A DNA stretch of 7,960 nucleotides from Gaiellasilicea sp035525905 (GCA_035525905.1 DATLDK010000005.1:1-7960), one strand, 5' to 3'. Shown: positions 1-5,838, counted from the first letter of the stretch. Notes: generated by a model from the letters alone, not told the origin. Numbers and translations are program-made.

Positions 1-1
1 C

Positions 2-454
2 GAGCGGATCTACCTCTGCGCTTTCGATGGCGACGGGGGCGAACGCACCTGGCTGGCGCTCGACGCTCACGGCGAGCCCGTCCCGGAACGTCGGCGGGTG
101 CGCGACGCCGTGGCGATCCTGGCGCTCTGCGAGCTCGCTGCCGAGGCCGCTGGCGGCGGGGACCTCGACGATCTCCGGGCGCAGCTCGCAGCTGTGCGCG
201 CGACCGAGAATCCGCCGGGGATCGAGGAGGCGGACGAAGCCGTGCTGGAGCTGCAACGGGTGCTCGGCGTGCCGCCGGTCCTCGCCACGCCTGGCCGTCT
301 CGACGCGATCGGCGCCGCCACGCGCCGCCTGGAGATCGCACTTGGCGGCGTCGTCCAGGGCTCGCCGTTCGCGGCGGCCATGAAAGGGGCGAGCGAGGTC
401 GTCGACGCTCTCCAGCTCGATGTGGAGCGGTCGTACCGCATCGACCTCCGGTAG
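2..454 (+). CDS. Uncharacterised protein, 3' part (5' end outside window)
   Basis: This frame is open to the left edge and ends at a TAG at 452-454, giving at least 150 residues. An internal GTG at 98 could serve as a start. However, the 32 residues before it read as ordinary protein (ERIYLCAFDGDGGERTWLAL, then a charged turn) and run smoothly into the rest, so I treat the gene as cut by the window. The remainder is a mostly helical, soluble, Ala/Leu/Glu-rich protein with no signal peptide, membrane segment or catalytic motif that I recognise. A stretch near residues 115-145 (ALGGVVQGSPFAAAMKGASE) is less charged. The next gene starts 9 bp downstream, so the two may be co-transcribed. I do not recognise the family; coding status is well supported by codon bias and context. 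Confidence 0.7.
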   Translation, partial: ERIYLCAFDGDGGERTWLALDAHGEPVPERRRVRDAVAILALCELAAEAAGGGDLDDLRAQLAAVRATENPPGIEEADEAVLELQRVLGVPPVLATPGRLDAIGAATRRLEIALGGVVQGSPFAAAMKGASEVVDALQLDVERSYRIDLR

Positions 455-457
455 CCT
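452..457 (+). promoter_or_regulatory. Putative -10 element (TAGCCT) for a leaderless transcript
   Basis: TAGCCT fits TAnnnT and lies 6 nt before the ATG at 464, so transcription would begin at or next to the start codon. Its first three bases are also the stop codon of the preceding gene. No convincing -35 box or Shine-Dalgarno sequence is seen. Support comes from the same arrangement recurring before most other starts in the window. Confidence 0.45.
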
Positions 458-463
458 GCAGGC

Positions 464-763
464 ATGGAAGGCGGCGGCTTCAATTTCCCGTTCGGCGGCG
501 ATCCCGAGGAGCTCCTGCGTGGGATCCACGAGTTCGCCGCCCAGCAGGCGGAGACGGTGCAGGAGGCCCAGCGCGAGCAGTTCGCAACGCTGACGCTGAA
601 CACCGCCGTGGAGCTCACCGCCGCCGCCCTGAAGCAGGTGCAGGCGAGCGGCGGGCCCGACGAGCAGGCACTCGCCCTCCGCGACGCGATGCGGCTGCTC
701 TTCCCCGAGGCGGTGGCGCTGGTCAGCGCCGCTCGCCAGGGATTCATGCGCGAATCGCGTTAG
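464..763 (+). CDS. Small uncharacterised protein (99 aa)
   Basis: ATG to TAG, 99 residues, 9 bp after the preceding stop and 11 bp before the proline dehydrogenase start. The N-terminus is short and Gly/Phe-rich (MEGGGFNFPFGGDPEELL). The rest looks like amphipathic helices rich in Ala, Gln and Glu (HEFAAQQAETVQEAQREQFA) and ends in a basic tail. There is no signal peptide, membrane segment or catalytic motif. The Gln/Glu-rich helix could be a short coiled coil, suggesting a structural or binding role rather than an enzyme, but that is inference. Start choice is supported by the TAGCCT hexamer 6 nt upstream. I do not recognise a family. Coding status rests on frame, codon bias and tight packing between neighbours. 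Confidence 0.65.
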   Translation: MEGGGFNFPFGGDPEELLRGIHEFAAQQAETVQEAQREQFATLTLNTAVELTAAALKQVQASGGPDEQALALRDAMRLLFPEAVALVSAARQGFMRESR

Positions 764-766
764 GGT
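761..766 (+). promoter_or_regulatory. Putative -10 element (TAGGGT) for the proline dehydrogenase gene
   Basis: TAGGGT (TAnnnT) lies 8 nt before the GTG at 775, and its first three bases are the stop codon of the 99-aa gene. There is no Shine-Dalgarno sequence between it and the start. The spacing is the longest of the set, so this is one of the weaker examples. Confidence 0.35.
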
Positions 767-774
767 CTCCCGCC

Positions 775-1683
775 GTGTCCTTGCTCGACCGTGCCGTCGT
801 CGCGCTGCTCCCGGCCGTACCGAGGCCGGTGATCATGCGCATCTCCTCCCGCTATATCGCCGGCCCGTCTCTGGACGACGCGCGTCGCGTAGTCGCGGAG
901 CTGAACGTGCAAGGCAAACGGGCAACGGTGGACGTGCTCGGCGAGGAGGTCGCGCAAGCCTCCGAGGCAGAGGCGATCGCTGCGGAGTACGTGGCGGCGC
1001 TCGACGCCTTCGAGCGGGACGACCTCGACGCCAACGTCAGCGTGAAGCCGACCGGGCTGGGGTTGAAGCTCGACTACGACCTCTGCAAGCGAAACGTTGC
1101 GACGGTGATCGCCGCGGCCGAGCCGACGAACCGCTTCGTGCGGATCGACATGGAGGACTCCTCCACCACCGACGACACGCTCAGGCTCTTCCGGGAGCTG
1201 CGCGCCGAGGGGCACGAGCGCGTCGGCCCGGTCCTCCAGGCGTCGCTCCGGCGGACCGTGGCCGACGCCGCCTCGCTGGCCGGAGCGAGCGTCCGGCTTT
1301 GCAAGGGCATCTATGTCGAGCCCGAGTCGATCCAGTTCCGCGACGACCATGAGGTTCGCGTCAGCTTCGTGCGTGCGCTCGAGGCTCTCTTCGACGGCGG
1401 TTGCTACGCGGCGATCGCGACGCACGACGAATGGCTCGTCGAGCGGGCGCTGGAACTGATCCGCGAGCGGGCGCTCACCTCTGACGCCTACGAGTTCCAG
1501 ACGCTGCTCGGGGTCCGGCCGGAGCTCGGAGACCGACTCGTCGCCAACGGGCACAAGCTTCGGATCTACGTCCCGTACGGGCACCAGTGGTACGAGTACT
1601 CGCTCAGGCGGCTGCACGAGAACCCCAAGATCGCCGGTTACGTGGCCGGCGATCTCGGGCGAGCAATCCTGCGTCGGCGCTAA
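775..1683 (+). CDS. Proline dehydrogenase (monofunctional PRODH)
   Basis: FAD-dependent oxidation of L-proline to delta-1-pyrroline-5-carboxylate, the first step of proline catabolism, feeding electrons to the respiratory chain. The 302-residue length matches stand-alone bacterial PRODH rather than bifunctional PutA. The family's beta/alpha-barrel motifs appear in order: VSVKPTGLGL (88-97, with the conserved Lys91), RIDMEDS (123-129), LQASLRRT (154-161), VRLCKGIY (173-180), IATHDE (214-219), EFQTLLGVRPEL (240-251), then IYVPYG (264-269) and YEYSLRRLHENP (273-284). The last contains the paired arginines (278-279) that bind the proline carboxylate in PRODH. The start is a GTG, 8 nt after a TAGGGT hexamer. 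No P5C dehydrogenase lies beside it, so the second step must be encoded elsewhere. The two small upstream genes are closely spaced and possibly co-transcribed, without a known link to proline. Confidence 0.95.
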   Translation: MSLLDRAVVALLPAVPRPVIMRISSRYIAGPSLDDARRVVAELNVQGKRATVDVLGEEVAQASEAEAIAAEYVAALDAFERDDLDANVSVKPTGLGLKLDYDLCKRNVATVIAAAEPTNRFVRIDMEDSSTTDDTLRLFRELRAEGHERVGPVLQASLRRTVADAASLAGASVRLCKGIYVEPESIQFRDDHEVRVSFVRALEALFDGGCYAAIATHDEWLVERALELIRERALTSDAYEFQTLLGVRPELGDRLVANGHKLRIYVPYGHQWYEYSLRRLHENPKIAGYVAGDLGRAILRRR

Positions 1684-1687
1684 CGCC

Positions 1688-1975
1688 TTACGGAAGCGGG
1701 GGGCCGGGAGGCCCGGCGACTTCTTCTTCTTCGACGACCGTCGCTCGGCGTCGCGGCGCAACGGTGCGGACGGGTGCGCCCTCCACGTAGGTGGAGCGTC
1801 GGCGGAAGCCGCCCCAGCTCGACCAGAACATCATCGAGATGACGAGGCCGAGGATGCCGACGATCATGAGGATGACGCCGATCGCGTTGACGTCGAGGCC
1901 CTCGGCTTCGGCCGTGACCCCCCACGTGAGCACGGCGCCGACTGCGATCAAGAGGATGCTGACTGCTACTCCCAT
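1688..1975 (-). CDS. Small two-helix membrane protein, DUF6458-like
   Basis: 95 residues, read from ATG (complement of 1973-1975) to TAA. Two hydrophobic segments, about residues 3-20 (GVAVSILLIAVGAVLTWGV region) and 31-51 (IGVILMIVGILGLVISMMFW), are joined by a short acidic loop containing GLDVNAIG. They are followed by GGFRRR and a basic, then acidic and Pro-rich, cytoplasmic-looking tail. This pattern matches the small actinobacterial DUF6458 membrane family, whose function is not known to me. The start is fixed by a good Shine-Dalgarno sequence (GGAAGGAGA). The gene is the last of the minus-strand unit, 29 bp after the methyltransferase. Its stop codon lies only 4 bp from the stop of the convergent proline dehydrogenase gene. 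Confidence 0.82.
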   Translation of the reverse strand: MGVAVSILLIAVGAVLTWGVTAEAEGLDVNAIGVILMIVGILGLVISMMFWSSWGGFRRRSTYVEGAPVRTVAPRRRATVVEEEEVAGPPGPPLP

Positions 1976-1985
1976 GCGGACGTTG

Positions 1986-1994
1986 TCTCCTTCC
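1986..1994 (-). promoter_or_regulatory. Shine-Dalgarno sequence for the DUF6458-like gene
   Basis: On the minus strand the sequence reads GGAAGGAGA about 10 nt before the ATG. It is the only strong Shine-Dalgarno match I found before a start in the window. That contrasts with the leaderless-style starts elsewhere and suggests this gene is translated from an internal position on the polycistronic mRNA. Confidence 0.7.
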
Positions 1995-2004
1995 AGGGCC
2001 GTTT

Positions 2005-2619
2005 CTAAGCGTCGTGCTTTTCGGCCGCGAGTACGAGGTGGCCCGGCACCTTTCCGTCCTTGCCCGGCCATTCCTCCAGCCCGCGCAGGGTCAGGCCCGA
2101 ACGCGTGACCGCCGTGACGAGCTCGCCGATCCCCGGCGCGGCGAAGTAGTCGCCACGCCACCGGCCGAAGGCGTCCAGGCACGCGCCGGCGGGATGCTCG
2201 TCGTGGAGCAGCAGCACGCCACCCTGGCGCAGCGCGGCGGCCACGCCGCCGGCCCACGCATCGAGCGCGTGCAGGCGCCCGAGCGAGCCGTAGCCGAGGT
2301 AGACGAGGTCCCAGCGCCCGAGCAAGAGCTCGGGAGGGAGCGCATGCACGTCGGCGTGCACCCACGGCAGCTCGGGCCTGCGGCGGCGCGCCGCTTCGAC
2401 CGCGTTCGGATCGTCGTCCACGCCCGTGACGAGCGCGCCCAGCTCCACGAGGTCGAGCGACTCGCGCCCGGTCCCGCACAGCAGGTGCAGGACACGGTTG
2501 CCGCTCGCTCCGTGCAGCCGCTCGCGGATCCGCTCCGGCATCGCGGCCGCTGCGAGGACGTTCTCAGACGTCCGGTGCGCGTCGTCGAACGCGCGGCGGT
2601 TGTGATCCGTCGGCTCCAC
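2005..2619 (-). CDS. Class I SAM-dependent methyltransferase
   Basis: 204 residues. It has a Rossmann-like methyltransferase fold with SAM-binding motif I, VLHLLCGTGRESL (43-55), in which the usual first Asp/Glu is replaced by His. An acidic residue for the SAM ribose follows at the end of strand 2 (TGVDDDP, Asp68 onward). Then come WVHADVHALP (86-95), where Asp90 is placed to contact the adenine, and WDLVYLGYGSL (103-113) as the strand-4 region. There is no signal peptide or membrane segment. The substrate cannot be read from the sequence. The GTG start directly follows the FabL stop codon with no base between, so translation is probably coupled by termination-reinitiation. Proximity to an enoyl-ACP reductase might hint at a lipid or acyl substrate, but that is speculation. 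Confidence 0.85.
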   Translation of the reverse strand: MEPTDHNRRAFDDAHRTSENVLAAAAMPERIRERLHGASGNRVLHLLCGTGRESLDLVELGALVTGVDDDPNAVEAARRRRPELPWVHADVHALPPELLLGRWDLVYLGYGSLGRLHALDAWAGGVAAALRQGGVLLLHDEHPAGACLDAFGRWRGDYFAAPGIGELVTAVTRSGLTLRGLEEWPGKDGKVPGHLVLAAEKHDA

Positions 2620-3354
2620 CTAGGCTCGCAACGAAAACCCGCCGTCGACGATCAGCGTCTGACCGCGGATCATCTCCGCCTCCGGCGAGCAGAGGAAGGT
2701 GACGGCCTCGGCGATGTCCGCGGGGGTGACCAGGCGCCCGGCAGGGTTGTCGCTTCCCATCCGGAGCATCTCCTCGCGATTCGGGAAATGCTCGAGCGCC
2801 CCCGTGTCGACGACCCCTCCGGAGACCGCGTTGGCGCGGATCCCGAGCGGGCCGAGCTCCACCGCCAGGTAGCGGATCAGAGCTTCCAGGGCCGCCTTGG
2901 AGGTGCCTACGAGCGTGTAGTTCTCGAGCACTCGCTGGGAACCGAGGCTCGAGATGCCGACGATCGAGGATCCGGGCGGCATCTGCGGCGCCACGATCCG
3001 CGCGAGTGCGAGCAATGCGCGTGCGTTCGCGGTCAGGGTCCAGTCCCAGTGCTTGTCCTCGGTCTCGAGCGCGGGCCTGATCACTCCTGTGGCTGCGTTG
3101 TGCACGAGCACGTCGAGCGCGCCCAGAGCCCCGACCTCCCCCAAGACCCGCTCCGACGAGATGTTCCCGCGGATCAGGGTCGGCTCGGCTCCGAGCCCCC
3201 GCAGCTCCTCGGCCGTCTCCTCCGCGGCGGCGTCCGAGCGCATGTATCCGATGGCCACGCGAGCGGCGCCGAGCGCGGCGAACCGCAGCGCGATCGCCTT
3301 GCCGATCCCGCGCGAGCCCCCCGTCACGAAGACGGAGGCGCCGGGGAAAGTCAT
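2620..3354 (-). CDS. fabL: Enoyl-[acyl-carrier-protein] reductase, FabL type (SDR family)
   Basis: 244-residue short-chain dehydrogenase/reductase. It shows the cofactor motif TGGSRGIG (11-18), NAATGVIRP (86-94), HWDWT (102-106), SISSLGS-like GISSLGS (133-139) and the active-site stretch LENYTLVGTSKAALEAL (143-159). Here Tyr146 and Lys153 are spaced Y-x6-K, the enoyl-ACP reductase arrangement, rather than Y-x3-K as in ordinary SDRs. The C-terminal half (NAVSGGVVDT, HFPNREEML, AEMIRGQTLIVDGG) closely resembles Bacillus subtilis FabL, an NADPH-dependent enoyl-ACP reductase that completes each fatty-acid elongation cycle and is insensitive to triclosan. The assignment is from remembered family features, not a search. 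Its ATG overlaps the upstream stop (ATGA) and its stop abuts the methyltransferase GTG, so it sits inside a translationally coupled unit. Confidence 0.85.
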   Translation of the reverse strand: MTFPGASVFVTGGSRGIGKAIALRFAALGAARVAIGYMRSDAAAEETAEELRGLGAEPTLIRGNISSERVLGEVGALGALDVLVHNAATGVIRPALETEDKHWDWTLTANARALLALARIVAPQMPPGSSIVGISSLGSQRVLENYTLVGTSKAALEALIRYLAVELGPLGIRANAVSGGVVDTGALEHFPNREEMLRMGSDNPAGRLVTPADIAEAVTFLCSPEAEMIRGQTLIVDGGFSLRA

Positions 3355-3629
3355 GACTGCGGGGGCAGCGGCTCGTAGGCCGGCGCGGAGCTCGGGATCT
3401 GCGCCCAGCCCAGCCGGCGGCGCGATTCCTTCTCGCCGCCCTCGGCCTTGGAGGACGCGTGCCCGAGCGAGTCGAGCAGTCGCATCTTCTCCTCCCCGTA
3501 GCGGCGGACCGGGTGGTCGGAGGGCAGGTCTCCGATCAGGTCGCGAACCCGTGCTCGCAGCTGGTAGGCAAAGTGCGGGGTGGCGGGGCCGACGAGGGCA
3601 TCGACGTCGCGGATCGAGGGCTCGGCCAT
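3351..3629 (-). CDS. Small uncharacterised protein (92 aa), first gene of the fabL unit
   Basis: ATG (complement of 3627-3629) to TGA, overlapping the fabL start as ATGA. Residues 6-58 look like a compact, mostly helical domain (RDVDALVGPATPHFAYQLRA, then RDLIGDLPSDHPVRRYGEEK). The C-terminal third is charged, then Pro/Ser-rich and probably disordered (PSSAPAYEPLPPQS). No signal peptide, membrane segment or catalytic motif is seen. The start is supported by a TACGCT hexamer 7 nt upstream. The four-base overlap and shared strand imply co-translation with the enoyl reductase, so a role linked to it is plausible but unproven. I do not recognise the family. Confidence 0.7.
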   Translation of the reverse strand: MAEPSIRDVDALVGPATPHFAYQLRARVRDLIGDLPSDHPVRRYGEEKMRLLDSLGHASSKAEGGEKESRRRLGWAQIPSSAPAYEPLPPQS

Positions 3630-3636
3630 CGGTCGA

Positions 3637-3642
3637 AGCGTA
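3637..3642 (-). promoter_or_regulatory. Putative -10 element (TACGCT) for the minus-strand fabL unit
   Basis: On the minus strand TACGCT lies 7 nt before the ATG of the 92-aa gene, the position for a leaderless transcript. The hexamer is separated by 17 bp from the plus-strand TAGGCT of the divergent transporter gene, so the two promoters would overlap. Confidence 0.45.
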
Positions 3643-3659
3643 ACGAGTCGCGGCCTCAG

Positions 3660-3665
3660 TAGGCT
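3660..3665 (+). promoter_or_regulatory. Putative -10 element (TAGGCT) for the EamA transporter gene
   Basis: TAGGCT lies 6 nt before the ATG at 3672, with no Shine-Dalgarno sequence between. It faces away from the TACGCT element of the minus-strand unit across a 17-bp spacer, in a 42-bp divergent intergenic region. Confidence 0.45.
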
Positions 3666-3671
3666 CGGGCC

Positions 3672-4559
3672 ATGCGCCGCCCATCCACCGTCGAGCTGAT
3701 GATGCTCGTCGTCGTCCTGCTCTGGGCGCTCAATCTCACGGTCACGCGGTACATCCTCACGCACGGCTTCGAGCCGCTCGCGTATGCGACCGTGCGCTAC
3801 GGGCTCGCCAGCGCGATCTTCGTCGCGATCGTCCTCGTCGGCGAGCGGACGCTGCGGCTCGCGCGCCGCGACCTGCCGCTGGCGGCCGTAGCGGCGTTCT
3901 TCATCTTCCTGAACCAGCTCTGCTTCGTCTACGCGCTCGAGCGTACGACGGCCTCGACGATCGCGCTCCTCCTGGGCTCCACGCCGGTGTTCGCGGCCGT
4001 CATCGGGCTCGCGCTCGGGCTCGAGCGGCTTTCGCGACGCTTCTGGATCGCGGCGGCGATCTCGTTCGCGGGCGTCGGGCTCGTCGCGCTCGGGAGCGGC
4101 GGCGACGTCTCCGGCGACCGTCGGGGGATCGTCCTCGGCTTGTGCACCGCCGCGACCTGGGCCGCCTACTCGGTCGCGGTCGGGCCGCTGATGGAGCGCT
4201 ACTCCGCGTCGAAGATCAGCGTCGCCGCGCTCGGGATGGGATGGCTCGGGATTCTCGTCGTCGGCTTGCCTCAGACGGCGCATCAGGATCTCGGCGTAGG
4301 CGCGAGGGTGTGGGTGCTGCTCGTCTTCGCGACCCTCGGTCCGCTCGTCGTGACGACGATCCTCTGGTTCCGCGTCATCCACCGCATCGGCGCCTCGCGT
4401 GCCACCCTCGTCGCGAATCTGCAGCCCTTCGTCGCCGCGGTGTTCGCGCTCCTCCTCCTGTCCGAGTCGATGAGCGCGCAGCAGGTCGCCGGCGGCGCCC
4501 TGATCGCAGGCGGCATCCTGACCGCTCGGCGCCGTCAGCCCGTGCCGCAGGCCGAGTAG
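3672..4559 (+). CDS. EamA/DMT-family membrane transporter
   Basis: 295 residues with about ten hydrophobic segments arranged as two halves, typical of EamA (drug/metabolite transporter) permeases of the inner membrane. The first helix has the family's LLWALNLTVTRY pattern (16-27), followed by EPLAYATVRYGLAS (34-47). The first half ends around FAAVIGLALGLERLSRRFW (107-125, the common E-R-l-s motif). The second repeat begins at GIVLGLCTAATWAAYSV (152-168) and ends with ATLVANLQPFVAAVFALLLL (244-263), the SES motif (264-266) and GGALIAGGILTARRR (274-288). The substrate cannot be inferred; relatives export amino acids, purines or other metabolites. It is read towards the tyrosine-catabolism genes, and its TAG stop forms part of the putative HPPD promoter. 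A link to aromatic compounds is only a guess from position. Confidence 0.92.
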   Translation: MRRPSTVELMMLVVVLLWALNLTVTRYILTHGFEPLAYATVRYGLASAIFVAIVLVGERTLRLARRDLPLAAVAAFFIFLNQLCFVYALERTTASTIALLLGSTPVFAAVIGLALGLERLSRRFWIAAAISFAGVGLVALGSGGDVSGDRRGIVLGLCTAATWAAYSVAVGPLMERYSASKISVAALGMGWLGILVVGLPQTAHQDLGVGARVWVLLVFATLGPLVVTTILWFRVIHRIGASRATLVANLQPFVAAVFALLLLSESMSAQQVAGGALIAGGILTARRRQPVPQAE

Positions 4560-4562
4560 CAT
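4557..4562 (+). promoter_or_regulatory. Putative -10 element (TAGCAT) for the HPPD gene
   Basis: TAGCAT lies 7 nt before the GTG at 4570 and begins with the TAG stop codon of the transporter gene. It supports GTG 4570 as the start rather than the downstream ATG at 4588. No Shine-Dalgarno sequence precedes either codon. Confidence 0.45.
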
Positions 4563-4569
4563 TCCGGCC

Positions 4570-5670
4570 GTGGCGAACAGCGATTTCATGCCCCTCGACG
4601 GTTGGGATCACCTCGAGTTGTGGGTGGGCAACGCCAAGCAGGCGGCGTACTGGTACGAGCACGCGCTCGGGTTCGACCGGACGGCCTACGCGGGCCCCGA
4701 GACAGGTGTACGGGACCGCGCCTCGTATGTGCTCGAACAGGGGGAGATCCGGCTCGTGCTCACGAGCGGGCTCCGGTCGGACAGCGAGATCGTCCGCTTC
4801 GCCGCCACTCACGGCGATGCGGCGAAGGACGTCGCCTTGCAGGTGCCCGACGCCGGCGCCGCCTACCGGGAAGCGGTCGCGCGGGGCGCGCGCGGCATCG
4901 CGGAGCCGCACTGGGCCGAGGACGAGCACGGCCGAGTCGAGCTGGCCACGATCGGGACCTACGGCGAGAACGTCCACACCTTCGTCAACCGCGCCGAGTA
5001 CACCGGCCCGTACCTGCCGGGATACGTCTCGCTGTCGGCGAACGGCCACCGCGGCCAGGGCGTCGGCCTGATCGCGATCGACCACGTCGTCGGCAACGTC
5101 GAGCTCGGGAAGATGAACCACTGGGTCGAGTTCTACGAGCGCGTCTTCGGGATGACGAACATCGTCCACTTCGGCGACGACCAGATCCAGACCGAGTACT
5201 CCGCCCTGATGAGCAAGGTGATGGCGGACGGCGGCGGCAAGATCAAGTTCCCGATCAACGAGCCCGCCGAGGGAAAGCGCAAGAGCCAGATCGACGAGTA
5301 CCTCGAGTTCAGCGAGGGCCCGGGCGTCCAGCACATCGCGCTCCAGTCGGGCAGCATCGTCGGCACGATCGAGGCGCTGCAGGGACGCGGGGTCCTGTTC
5401 CTGGATACGCCCGAGACCTACTACGACGAGGTCGAGGGGCGCGTTGGCGAGATCGCCGAGGACTACGAGGACCTGAAGCGCCTGCGCATCCTGGCCGACC
5501 GGGACGAAGACGGGTATCTCCTGCAGATCTTCACGAAGACGGCGCAGGACCGGCCGACGCTCTTCTTCGAGGTGATCGAGCGGCACGGCGCCACGACGTT
5601 CGGGGAGGGCAACTTCAAGGCCCTCTTCGAGTCGATCGAGCGCGAGCAGGCGTTGCGCGGCAACCTGTAG
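4570..5670 (+). CDS. hppD: 4-hydroxyphenylpyruvate dioxygenase
   Basis: Non-haem Fe(II) enzyme that converts 4-hydroxyphenylpyruvate and O2 to homogentisate and CO2, the committed step of tyrosine breakdown, in the cytoplasm. 366 residues, the usual length, with two vicinal-oxygen-chelate domains (about 12-140 and 167-330). The 2-His-1-Glu iron ligands are His172 (in IDHVVGN), His255 (in VQHIALQ) and Glu334 (in FFEVIER). Other hallmarks are SALMSKVM (211-218), PINEP (228-232, substrate-contacting region), LLQIFTK (317-323) and the C-terminal gate GEGNFKALFESIE (345-357). PINEP and the nearby homogentisate dioxygenase argue for HPPD rather than the related 4-hydroxymandelate synthase. The GTG start is 10 bp after the transporter stop. 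This gene begins the homogentisate block that resumes at 7202. Confidence 0.96.
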   Translation: MANSDFMPLDGWDHLELWVGNAKQAAYWYEHALGFDRTAYAGPETGVRDRASYVLEQGEIRLVLTSGLRSDSEIVRFAATHGDAAKDVALQVPDAGAAYREAVARGARGIAEPHWAEDEHGRVELATIGTYGENVHTFVNRAEYTGPYLPGYVSLSANGHRGQGVGLIAIDHVVGNVELGKMNHWVEFYERVFGMTNIVHFGDDQIQTEYSALMSKVMADGGGKIKFPINEPAEGKRKSQIDEYLEFSEGPGVQHIALQSGSIVGTIEALQGRGVLFLDTPETYYDEVEGRVGEIAEDYEDLKRLRILADRDEDGYLLQIFTKTAQDRPTLFFEVIERHGATTFGEGNFKALFESIEREQALRGNL

Positions 5671-5696
5671 CGCGTTTGCCGTTCCAGCGGGTGTGA

Positions 5697-5702
5697 CATA
5701 GT
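5697..5702 (+). promoter_or_regulatory. Putative -10 element (CATAGT) for the 42-aa membrane protein gene
   Basis: CATAGT ends 7 nt before the ATG at 5710. It departs from TAnnnT at the first base but matches TATAAT at four of six positions and keeps the spacing seen elsewhere. TTGCCG at 5676-5681 could be a -35 box, although the 15-bp spacer is short. Confidence 0.35.
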
Positions 5703-5709
5703 CGCCCTC

Positions 5710-5838
5710 ATGGGAATAGGCGCAATTCTGCTCATCATCGGCATCGTGCTGATCGTCACCGGGCACGTCATCTTGGGGATCATCCTGGCGATCCTCGGGC
5801 TCGCGTTCGGCGGCTTCCGGCGCGGCCGCTGGTACTAG
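5710..5838 (+). CDS. Very small two-helix membrane protein (42 aa)
   Basis: ATG to TAG, 42 residues, lying in the gap between the HPPD and cation-transporter genes. The protein is almost wholly hydrophobic: MGIGAILLIIGIVLIVTG, a His-Val turn, ILGIILAILGLAFG, then a basic end GFRRGRWY. This would form a helical hairpin in the membrane with a positively charged C-terminal tail. The reading frame keeps strong G/C third positions and the start has the usual -10-like hexamer 7 nt upstream, so I regard it as a real gene although it is short. Its opening (MG..ILLI..G) and the GGFRR after helix 2 resemble the DUF6458-like protein at 1688-1975. No function is recognised. The transporter begins 29 bp downstream. 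Confidence 0.72.
   Translation: MGIGAILLIIGIVLIVTGHVILGIILAILGLAFGGFRRGRWY

Noticed and set aside
1701..1714. GGGCC-GGGA-GGCCC hairpin as a terminator for proline dehydrogenase
   Set aside because: Only five pairs, no T-run, and it lies in codons for the Pro/Gly-rich end of the opposing gene, where such repeats are expected.
760..1761. Long minus-strand open frame opposite proline dehydrogenase
   Set aside because: Antisense shadow of a confidently identified gene in high-GC DNA; rich in Arg, Asp and Val with no recognisable domain.
2014..3378. 454-codon plus-strand open frame across the methyltransferase and fabL genes
   Set aside because: It spans two recognised genes and their junction on the other strand; composition is Arg/Glu/Pro-rich and domain-free, typical of a GC-driven shadow frame.
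2620..3684. N-terminally extended version of the FabL frame starting at 3684
   Set aside because: The extra 110 residues overlap the 92-aa gene and the divergent promoter, are Arg/Pro-rich and lack SDR features; the family start is the ATG at 3354.
4375..5766. 463-codon minus-strand open frame opposite hppD
   Set aside because: HPPD with complete iron ligands occupies the other strand; the antisense frame shows no motif and arises from G/C third-position bias.
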